Under the pieces are notes generated by a model. That model had not been told where the DNA came from. It saw nothing but the letters and a program-made list of their open reading frames with translations, and made no database searches. From an uncultured Clostridia bacterium (lineage in GTDB: Bacteria > Bacillota > Clostridia > Christensenellales > Borkfalkiaceae), in contig CAJFQM010000013.1 in the NCBI GenBank assembly GCA_904419075.1, forward strand, positions 1-64,000: a stretch of DNA of 64,000 nucleotides, written 5' to 3'. A program made the translations under genes and the position numbers. Position 1 is the stretch's first letter, and each line of letters begins with the position of its first letter. Of this stretch, positions 1-6,818 are shown piece by piece.

Positions 1-60
1 CCCTCGCTTTTTCGCATATTCCTCTAAGTATTCGTAAAGTTTTCTTTCGCTCGGTTTCAT
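1..60 (-). CDS. 5' end of an unidentified gene (partial)
   Basis: Only the first 20 codons are in the window. The peptide begins MKPSERKLYEYLEEYAKKRG, and the ATG at 58-60 follows an AGAGGAAAGAG ribosome site. A short charged helix of this kind is seen at the start of LexA-like and other winged-helix regulators, but 20 residues do not allow an assignment. It lies directly downstream of the MBOAT remnant and could belong to the same transcript as the response regulator at 155-889. Confidence 0.45.
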   Translation of the reverse strand, partial: MKPSERKLYEYLEEYAKKRG

Positions 61-72
61 CTCTTTCCTCTA

Positions 73-147
73 CTAAAATTGAAAATATTCAAAGCCGCTC
101 ACGTCGCCCGACGATAACAGACCTACCCAAAACATTACTACCGCAAA
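73..147 (-). pseudogene. remnant C-terminus of a second MBOAT O-acyltransferase
   Basis: Right after the stop of the response regulator at 155, an open frame reads FAVVMFWVGLLSSGDVSGF then EYFQF and a stop. It resembles the end of the intact MBOAT protein encoded at 900-2384, which ends ...CWIALLSDNSLSDFTYFQF. Sixteen bases around the stop are identical at both places (CTAAAATTGAAAATAT). There is no start codon and no upstream MBOAT sequence in this frame. I infer either a tandem MBOAT-regulator unit of which one copy was deleted, or insertion of the regulator into the 3' end of an MBOAT gene. Confidence 0.55.
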
Positions 148-154
148 TATTCGG

Positions 155-889
155 CTATAAATTCAGATTGCCCTTGGAACAAATATACCTGAGATATTCC
201 TCCCGCACCTCGTTTGCGCGGTTGCGGCTCAGGGGAATGCTCTCTCCCACGGTCAATTTCAATTCCGTACGATCGATTCTCGAAATGTAACGATAATTGA
301 CCAAATAACTCCTGTGAACGGATTTTATGGGGCTTCCGCGCAGCTTTTCTTCCAGCTCTGCCATGTTGGAATGAATTTCCACCGTCCTGTTTCCGACAAG
401 ATGCACGTATTGGACGCGCTTACAGCTCTCGATATACACGATCTCGCTATATTTGAAAATCAAGATTTCTTTTTCCGCGGCAGGCACTTCTAACGTCTGA
501 CCGTGGTCGAAATAGTCTTCTATGAACCAACTCAAAACCATATCGATATCTTCGTCGAGTTTGTTCTTGCGGATAAAAGCAAAGGGACTGACCTGAAAAG
601 TCGAAAATACGTTCTCCTCCTGTCCCGACACGAAAATGATGTTCGGACAATTTTTCGACGAACGCAAGCGTTTCGCAAGCTGTATTCCGTTCATCTTCGG
701 CATGTTCATATCGATGAGAATCGCCGCATAATTATGCCCGCCGATATACTCCAACAGCTTCCCGCCCGAATCATAACCGTCCACAATCGCCAAAATATCG
801 TGCTGCTTGCAGACCTTTACGACCAAGTCACTCAATATTTCCAAACTGATTTCATCGTCGTCGCATATCGCAAACCTGACGGATTTCAT
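155..889 (-). CDS. LytTR-family response regulator
   Basis: A 244-residue two-component regulator of the AgrA/LytR type. The receiver domain covers about residues 1-120, with the acidic pocket CDDDE near residue 10 and the phospho-acceptor Asp60 in ILIDMNMP. The LytTR DNA-binding domain covers about residues 145-240 (VHRSYLVNYRYI motif). LytTR proteins bind short direct repeats upstream of surface and quorum-controlled genes. The ATG at 887-889 comes ten bases after the MBOAT stop, and the ribosome site lies in a run of six G, so translation is probably coupled to the MBOAT gene. It is a paralogue of the regulator at 14480-15214, has no kinase beside it, and is the last intact gene of this transcript. 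Confidence 0.93.
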   Translation of the reverse strand: MKSVRFAICDDDEISLEILSDLVVKVCKQHDILAIVDGYDSGGKLLEYIGGHNYAAILIDMNMPKMNGIQLAKRLRSSKNCPNIIFVSGQEENVFSTFQVSPFAFIRKNKLDEDIDMVLSWFIEDYFDHGQTLEVPAAEKEILIFKYSEIVYIESCKRVQYVHLVGNRTVEIHSNMAELEEKLRGSPIKSVHRSYLVNYRYISRIDRTELKLTVGESIPLSRNRANEVREEYLRYICSKGNLNL

Positions 890-899
890 CTCTGCCCCC

Positions 900-2384
900 C
901 TAAAATTGAAAATATGTAAAGTCGCTCAAACTATTGTCCGACAAAAGCGCTATCCAACACAGCGCAACGCATACCGCCATAAACAAAAACGTCAATGTAC
1001 GGCGCGAGGCTTCCGTTTCGGTCAGCTCCCGAGAAACGCCCGCTTTCTCCCAATCGGGATACAGATTGTTTAATCGGCTCATCGCAAACAATGAAACGCC
1101 GACGAACATAAATTGCAGACCGTTCATTCCCAACGACTCGAACGAAGATTCAAAATAACCGTTCCCGAATCCGAAGGCCGTGAAAATTTTTCCGAACGCT
1201 TCGCAAAACTCCCCGATGGATTGCGCTCTGAACAATAAGAGAGAAGGAATCATGAATAGGTAGACGATAAATATTCTGAAAAAACGCACCGTTTTCCCTT
1301 CAAAGTCCACATTTTTCCTTTGAAAAACTGCGGATATCCGAGGTAATAACACGCTCTCCAAACTTACCATAATCCCCGCGTAGAGCCCCCAAAAGACATA
1401 GGTCCAATTCGCGCCGTGCCAGAGACCGCACAATGTAAATACGATTAAAGTATTTAAGATCTTTCTCGCTTTGCCTTTCCGATTGCCGCCAAGCGGGATA
1501 TATACATATTGCGTAAACCACTGATTGAGCGTAATGTGCCAGCGACGGAAAAATTCCGTATAGCTCGCCGAAAGCAGCGGTTTATTGAAATTGCGGGAAA
1601 GGCTCATTCCCATCAGCCGCGCCGAACCCATCGCAATTTCCGAATACCCCGCAAAATCGCAGTAAATCTGGACGAAAAACAGCAGCGCCGCCAAGGTTAC
1701 AGACAATGCGTTCGCCTGCGATAAATCCGCAAAGACATGGTTCACGAACACCCCGCACATATCCGCGATTACACATTTCCGAAAAAAGCCGATCAGCAGA
1801 AATTCCATTCCTTCCGTAAAGTATTCCTTTCGGAATTTCCGTTCCTCTTTCAGTTGGGGGAGAAGTTTGCCGGGACGCTCGATGGGACCCGCGACGAGTT
1901 GGGGAAAAAACGAAACGAACAGCGCGAAATAGCCGAAGTGTTTCTCCGCCTCGAAATCCCCGCGATAGACGTCGATGACATACGACAGCGTCTGAAACGT
2001 ATAAAACGAGATTCCGACGGGCAGGAGAATATTCAGGGAAATATCGTCTATCTCTCCGCCGAACAGCCGAATTACGCCCGTCAGGTTCTCCAACAGGAAA
2101 TTGATGTATTTGAAAAAGATCAAAACGCCCAGACAAAAGACGACCGCTATCGCAAGCCCCAGCTTCTTGACCTTCTTTTTCTCCGTTCGGGAAATCAAAA
2201 GCGAACAGAGATACGCCACCAGACACGTCACGAACATGAGAAAACCCAGCCAGACGTTCCAGCTCATATAGAAAAAGTACGACGCAATGAGAAGCATTAT
2301 CCAACGGAAACGATGCGGAAGAACCCAATACAGAAAGACCGTTATCGGTAAAAATATCAAAAAGGACAAAGAATTGAAATTCAT
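900..2384 (-). CDS. MBOAT-family membrane O-acyltransferase (AlgI/DltB-like)
   Basis: A 494-residue polytopic membrane protein with about ten hydrophobic segments. It has the AlgI-like sequence YCDFAGYSEIAMGSARLMG, the FFRRWHITLNQWF segment and the probable active-site His in GLWHGANWTYVFWG. Proteins of this family move an acyl group, usually acetyl, across the membrane to an extracellular polysaccharide or teichoic acid, working with an SGNH/DltD/AlgX-type partner. Two such partners lie upstream at 11073-14334, which supports surface glycan acylation as its role; the substrate is unknown. The start overlaps the stop of the small membrane gene at 2381-2635 in an ATGA arrangement, and a response regulator follows immediately. 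Confidence 0.93.
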   Translation of the reverse strand: MNFNSLSFLIFLPITVFLYWVLPHRFRWIMLLIASYFFYMSWNVWLGFLMFVTCLVAYLCSLLISRTEKKKVKKLGLAIAVVFCLGVLIFFKYINFLLENLTGVIRLFGGEIDDISLNILLPVGISFYTFQTLSYVIDVYRGDFEAEKHFGYFALFVSFFPQLVAGPIERPGKLLPQLKEERKFRKEYFTEGMEFLLIGFFRKCVIADMCGVFVNHVFADLSQANALSVTLAALLFFVQIYCDFAGYSEIAMGSARLMGMSLSRNFNKPLLSASYTEFFRRWHITLNQWFTQYVYIPLGGNRKGKARKILNTLIVFTLCGLWHGANWTYVFWGLYAGIMVSLESVLLPRISAVFQRKNVDFEGKTVRFFRIFIVYLFMIPSLLLFRAQSIGEFCEAFGKIFTAFGFGNGYFESSFESLGMNGLQFMFVGVSLFAMSRLNNLYPDWEKAGVSRELTETEASRRTLTFLFMAVCVALCWIALLSDNSLSDFTYFQF

Positions 2385-2635
2385 TTGTTTTTACCGCCGA
2401 ATGATTGAGGATCGAAAACCGTCGTCAAAAAATAGAGAAGCGCAAAAATACAGATTTCCAGATATTCCGCTCCGCTTAAAAAAGAATAAATTTCTCCGAA
2501 CACGAAAACCGCCACCGAACAAAACAAAAAAAAGTACCGCGCCTTGTCCGTCCGCTCCGCAAAGGCATGAAGCAGAAAAGAAATCAAAAAAATCAACAGC
2601 AGTATCGGCGAAGAAAATATGATTGCATCTTCCAT
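2381..2635 (-). CDS. small three-helix membrane protein upstream of MBOAT
   Basis: An 84-residue protein with three hydrophobic segments (starting SSPILLLIFLISFLLHAF, YFFLFCSVAVFVFGEIYSFL and EYLEICIFALLYFL). I chose the ATG at 2633-2635 (MEDAIIF) over the longer frame because a GGGAGGG ribosome site sits six bases before it. It overlaps the MBOAT start by four bases, so it is translationally coupled. Tiny membrane proteins accompany MBOAT enzymes in other systems (DltX with DltB), and a similar accessory role is a reasonable inference, but I recognise no named family. Confidence 0.72.
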   Translation of the reverse strand: MEDAIIFSSPILLLIFLISFLLHAFAERTDKARYFFLFCSVAVFVFGEIYSFLSGAEYLEICIFALLYFLTTVFDPQSFGGKNK

Positions 2636-2655
2636 GTTTTCCCTCCCACAAATAC

Positions 2656-2684
2656 ATTTTATCACCCTCTGTCCGCGGATTCAA
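2656..2684 (-). promoter_or_regulatory. promoter of the small membrane protein-MBOAT-regulator operon
   Basis: On the minus strand TTGAAT (2679-2684) and TAAAAT (2656-2661) are separated by 17 nt, about 20 nt upstream of the start at 2635. This gives the MBOAT genes a transcript separate from the GH3 gene, whose terminator is at 2758-2785. Confidence 0.6.
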
Positions 2685-2757
2685 GATTTCCGCGTCAAAC
2701 GGTATTTCTGGAAGGACAAAAGGCATGAAAATTTTGAAGAGGCGCCGAGAATAAAAC

Positions 2758-2785
2758 AGAGAGGCGCTTTTTACCGCGCCTCTCT
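2758..2785 (-). terminator. terminator after the first GH3 gene
   Basis: Ten-base stem AGAGAGGCGC / GCGCCTCTCT with an 8-nt loop, followed on the minus strand by TGTTTTATT. It lies 23 nt beyond the stop of the GH3 gene at 2808. Confidence 0.75.
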
Positions 2786-2807
2786 TCCCTTCATGCAAAG
2801 AAGTCCG

Positions 2808-5800
2808 TCAATTTTCCTTCTTGCGAAGCAGCAGGACTGCGCCCAAACCGATTGCCAACGTTCCCGCCAAAGCGAGCGCTCCGCCGTTCAGGGCTGAACC
2901 GCAGCCGCTCTCCGCAGCCGTCGAAGCAACGGGAGCCACCCACTTCGCGTACAGGGTGATGTCCCCGTCTACCGCGTTGCCCAAATCCGCCACGGCGGTG
3001 CAGGCTTCGTCGTAATACCAGCCGCCGAATTCATAACCGTCCTTGGTCGGAGCTGCGGGAATGGTAACTTTTTCGCCAGCCGCTACCGACTGGGAGCTCA
3101 CCGCGCTGCCGCCCTGCGTATTGAACGTCACCGTATAAGTGAACTCCTGCGGGGCCACCGTCACCGTAAATTCACGGGTCAGAACATCCTCCGTAACCGT
3201 CGCGCTAGTGCCTTCGCCTTCCGTCTTGGTCGCCTTGACCTGCACGGTGAACGTATAATCGCCCGCCGCCGTCGGCGTGCCGTATACCAGCCCTTGGGAG
3301 TTGATCTGCATGCCCTCCGGCAATGCACCCGCCGTCACAGTATATACAACTTCATCGTAATTCGCCGCGTCGATACCCGCCGCAATCTGGAATTCGGAGT
3401 CCGTTCCCGCCGTCAGGCCCGCCAGGGACGATTCGTCGATCGTCAGCGCTTCCTCGACGGTAATGGAATAATCGGCCGTCTTGGTAACCCAAAGGTCGCA
3501 GTTTACCTGAACGGTAAAGGTGTACGTCTTTGCTTCCGCGTTCGTCACTTTCCCCGAAATCGTTCCGTCGGAGGAAAGCGTCAAGCCTTCGGGAAGCGCT
3601 CCGTCCACGATCGAATACGACTGAATCGAAACACCCGAAAGTTTTGTTCCCACCGAAGCGTTATAGCTCACGCCTTTCTGCGCGACGGCAAGCGTTTTAT
3701 CCGCAAACGCGCTCAAATCATAGCCGTTCTTCATGGCGTTGGAATTGATCGTGCTGTAAATGACGCGCTGCGCGTTGCTTCTCACCGCATACCACTGGGT
3801 ATAGCTTGCGACCTGCGTCGTGTCGGAAGCGGATTTATTGACGGTTACATATTGATTCGCCGAATCCCACGTTCCGCTGATCCTGCCCGTTCTGTCGGTC
3901 AAAGGCAGCGAGTTGCCCGCGCGAAGGTTATGATCCATAACGTGCCAATTTTCCGCTTCCACGTCCTCCATGAAGAGCGCGTTGCCCGCTCCCCACTCGC
4001 CGCGAATGAGTTCCGTAAGGAATGCGTAATTGTTCGCAGAGGCCACGACGCCCGTACGGGTCGTACACGTCATCGCGCCGTTGCATTTGCCTTCCGTGAA
4101 GGCAAGCTCGAAACACTTATAATAAATTTGCCTCAAAGCCTGTTCGGTGGCGACCGTAGCGTTATTCGGTTCGGCTCTCAGATTTTCCTGTTCGTTCGCG
4201 CCGAGATGTTTGATAAATACCTGTACGCCCTTCTTCTGTACTCCCTTCATGACCGCTGCCGCAATCTTTCCGCCCTGCAAGCCGTCCTGAGAATAATACT
4301 CGAAGTTTCTCCCGCCGAAGGGGGTGCGGTGAATGTTCGCGCCGGGTCCCCACCAGCCTTCCGTTCCAAGATAGAGGGATTCATTTCCGATGATCTGCCC
4401 CTGCTTCTCCGCCAAATCCGTGTTCCATGTGGAGGCTATGACTACATGGCTGACATAATAAGTTCCGTAATCGCCCGTCTTTGTGCTATTTCCGCCACCC
4501 TTCAACTGCCCGGGACCGTCGTTATAGTCCGCATTGGGAAGATTGATGGATTCGAGTGCCACGGCTCCGTTTTGGCCGTTACTTACGAGCGTCACGAGGT
4601 CGTTCCAGCTCATCTTGTTCAGGAATTCTTCCCAAGCCTTCGTGTCTTCGTCGTCCGACTCCGTCCATGTCTTGGTTTCAGGGTCGTATGTAGGCGCCGT
4701 GTAGTTCTTTCCCGCAAGCGTGCTCACGTCGAGCCCTTCCGCCGTCTCGTCGGCCTGCGTCCAGCTCGCGGGCTTGCTTTCGCGAACCCACTTCTCGGCG
4801 CCGATCGCCGTATTCGCGCTGCCGTCTGCCGCGTAATCCTCGTCGGGAGTAAACTCGTTCGTCAAATCCATGTATTCGAGATATTTCTTGTCATAGGTCA
4901 AATCAGCCTTGCTCGCCGTAGTCGGGAGACCGAATTTTCCGCCCGCGCGGGTCACAAAGCCCATGTCGGAGGCGTCTTTCCCGAGGAGCGAATCATAGAT
5001 ATCGCCCTGAGAGAACATCGCGTAGACCTTCGTTCCGTCCGTCGCGCCCTCTCCGTCCGCCGTCATCAGCTTTCCGTCCACGGTATATTCGTAACAAATA
5101 TCGTCGTCTATGCTCCATTCATATTTGAGCGGCTTGCCTTCCGCGTCCGTCTTGACGGTGTGGGAATCCGTGCGAAGCGTAAGGTTATACGCCTCCTCCG
5201 CGCCGTCGATTTCATACACCGACTTACCGTTCTTATTCGCGTCCTCGGAGTCGAACTGCGCGAGCACGCTGTATTCAAAGGTAATGGTAAGCGTCTGGGA
5301 TTCGCCCGGTTCGAGAAGGTCGGTCTTATCGAATGCGACGAGGTCTACGTCCGATTTCTCGATTTCTCCCTCGATGTAAGGGGAATGCGCGTATACCTGA
5401 ACGACATCCTTGCCCGCGACGTCACCCGTGTTCGTTACCGTCACGGTCACGGTTATGTCGCCGTTCGCATCTTCGGGAATATCGACCGTATAATCGCTCC
5501 AAGCAAAGCTCGTATAGCTCATGCCGTAACCGAAGGGATAAATGACGCCCGTATCCCTGTTATAGTACGCGTCGCCGTCGTACTTTTCGGGGATCGTGCC
5601 GATTTTCGCATCGTACTTGCCTTCGGCAAAATAGCCCTCTGCCGCCGCCGTTTCATAGAAACGATAGCCCATGTAGATGCCCTCTTTATACACCAGCGCG
5701 TTATATTGGTCATATTGCGTATTGGAGGGAGCATACAGGCCCTCGGACGTATACATGGCGCTCGTTCCGCCTTCGATGTGCGTCAGGTCGCCCGAATTGA

Positions 5801-6677
5801 ACCAAGTGGGATCCTTCTTCAAATCCGCCATGTAGATGTCCACGAGTTTGCCCGAAGGATTTACTTCGCCGCTCAAAATCTTCCCGACGCCGACCGTGCC
5901 CGTCGTACCCGTGCCGCCGATCCAAAGTATACTGTCTACCTTTTCGTTGTCTTCCAGCCAGCCGAGTTCCATTACGTTGGAGCTGTTGATCAGCACGACT
6001 ACCTTTTCAAAGTGCTGCGTCACATAGTCGATCAACGCCTTTTCGTTGTCGCAAAGTTCCAGATAGTGTTTTCCGATCGGGTCTTCCTCGGTCGTATCGT
6101 AACCGCTTCTCGCGCGGTCGCTCATCTCGGCGCCCGTACGGCCGATCACCACGATGGCCGCGTCGTTATACATCTTGAAGGAATCCTCATAGGTCTTTAA
6201 TCCGTCGAGACTGGTCTGGTCCACCTCGTTCGTATTCGACTGCGCATCATAAAATGCCTTGACGGCTTTATTCGTCTCAAAGCCTGCCATTTCCAAACCT
6301 TCGTGCAGGTCGTAATCGTTCATCTTGTCGGTTATCGTTCCGCCGCCGGAACCGCCGCCGCCCGTGACGATATGGCTGCTGCAAATGCCGAAAAGGGTGA
6401 CTTTCCTTTCCGACGACGTAAGGGGCAGAGCGTCGTTATTGTTTTTCAACAATACGCTGCCTTCGCTTTGAAGCTCGACGTTGAGGTCTTCGCCCGCCCG
6501 AAGCGTTTCTTCGTAGGACGTATAATCCGCCGAAATCTTCTTGACGCCCGACGACGATTCGGCAAACGCCGAAACATAATCGGTCATCACAGACGTTCCC
6601 GCCACGCAGGCGGCCAGGGACAGCGCCGCCGCCAAAACGGGGACTGCCCTGAACTTCTTGCTTTGTGTTTTTGACAT
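2808..6677 (-). CDS. secreted domain-permuted GH3 glycosidase with InlB repeat and GCGS tail
   Basis: A 1289-residue exported protein. The order is: signal peptide (about 1-40), the GH3 C-terminal domain first (about 70-400, GSVLLKNNNDALPL), a fibronectin-III-like segment (about 410-515), then the GH3 barrel (about 690-920; KHLGANEQE and the GGRNFEYYSQD loop). After these come two putative-Ig-like modules (about 1010-1180), one InlB-type repeat ending in WYYDEACTAV...LYAKW, and a C-terminal helix. This swapped order is known from rumen beta-glucosidases of Ruminococcus albus and Butyrivibrio. The nucleophile position is Asp905, but it sits in FMEDVEAENW rather than the usual SDW/SDF. The last residues (SGCGS, hydrophobic stretch, LLRKKEN) match two other proteins in the window. 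A GGGAGG ribosome site supports the ATG at 6677. Substrate unknown. Confidence 0.92.
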   Translation of the reverse strand: MSKTQSKKFRAVPVLAAALSLAACVAGTSVMTDYVSAFAESSSGVKKISADYTSYEETLRAGEDLNVELQSEGSVLLKNNNDALPLTSSERKVTLFGICSSHIVTGGGGSGGGTITDKMNDYDLHEGLEMAGFETNKAVKAFYDAQSNTNEVDQTSLDGLKTYEDSFKMYNDAAIVVIGRTGAEMSDRARSGYDTTEEDPIGKHYLELCDNEKALIDYVTQHFEKVVVLINSSNVMELGWLEDNEKVDSILWIGGTGTTGTVGVGKILSGEVNPSGKLVDIYMADLKKDPTWFNSGDLTHIEGGTSAMYTSEGLYAPSNTQYDQYNALVYKEGIYMGYRFYETAAAEGYFAEGKYDAKIGTIPEKYDGDAYYNRDTGVIYPFGYGMSYTSFAWSDYTVDIPEDANGDITVTVTVTNTGDVAGKDVVQVYAHSPYIEGEIEKSDVDLVAFDKTDLLEPGESQTLTITFEYSVLAQFDSEDANKNGKSVYEIDGAEEAYNLTLRTDSHTVKTDAEGKPLKYEWSIDDDICYEYTVDGKLMTADGEGATDGTKVYAMFSQGDIYDSLLGKDASDMGFVTRAGGKFGLPTTASKADLTYDKKYLEYMDLTNEFTPDEDYAADGSANTAIGAEKWVRESKPASWTQADETAEGLDVSTLAGKNYTAPTYDPETKTWTESDDEDTKAWEEFLNKMSWNDLVTLVSNGQNGAVALESINLPNADYNDGPGQLKGGGNSTKTGDYGTYYVSHVVIASTWNTDLAEKQGQIIGNESLYLGTEGWWGPGANIHRTPFGGRNFEYYSQDGLQGGKIAAAVMKGVQKKGVQVFIKHLGANEQENLRAEPNNATVATEQALRQIYYKCFELAFTEGKCNGAMTCTTRTGVVASANNYAFLTELIRGEWGAGNALFMEDVEAENWHVMDHNLRAGNSLPLTDRTGRISGTWDSANQYVTVNKSASDTTQVASYTQWYAVRSNAQRVIYSTINSNAMKNGYDLSAFADKTLAVAQKGVSYNASVGTKLSGVSIQSYSIVDGALPEGLTLSSDGTISGKVTNAEAKTYTFTVQVNCDLWVTKTADYSITVEEALTIDESSLAGLTAGTDSEFQIAAGIDAANYDEVVYTVTAGALPEGMQINSQGLVYGTPTAAGDYTFTVQVKATKTEGEGTSATVTEDVLTREFTVTVAPQEFTYTVTFNTQGGSAVSSQSVAAGEKVTIPAAPTKDGYEFGGWYYDEACTAVADLGNAVDGDITLYAKWVAPVASTAAESGCGSALNGGALALAGTLAIGLGAVLLLRKKEN

Positions 6678-6763
6678 ACTTTTCCTCCCGGATTTATTTT
6701 ATTCTTTCAACATGACGTCGATTGAATCTGATTGATTTTCCGCGGAAATTCTTTCCGCCGCTC

Positions 6764-6792
6764 CCGCAAAAGGGCGAATTCCCCTTTTGCGG
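6764..6792 (-). terminator. hairpin between the two GH3 genes
   Basis: Perfect 11-base inverted repeat CCGCAAAAGGG / CCCTTTTGCGG with a 7-nt loop, 27 nt beyond the stop of the GH3 gene at 6819. No T-run follows on the minus strand, so it may stabilise the upstream message or attenuate read-through and not terminate fully. Confidence 0.5.
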
Positions 6793-6818
6793 AAGCGTGT
6801 GTACCGACCATGGGCGCG

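Noticed and set aside
3294-6200. 968-codon open frame on the plus strand opposite the first GH3 gene
   Set aside because: It is antisense to a gene with clear GH3 motifs, has no ribosome site and a composition rich in Arg and Val as expected from reverse reading of biased codons.
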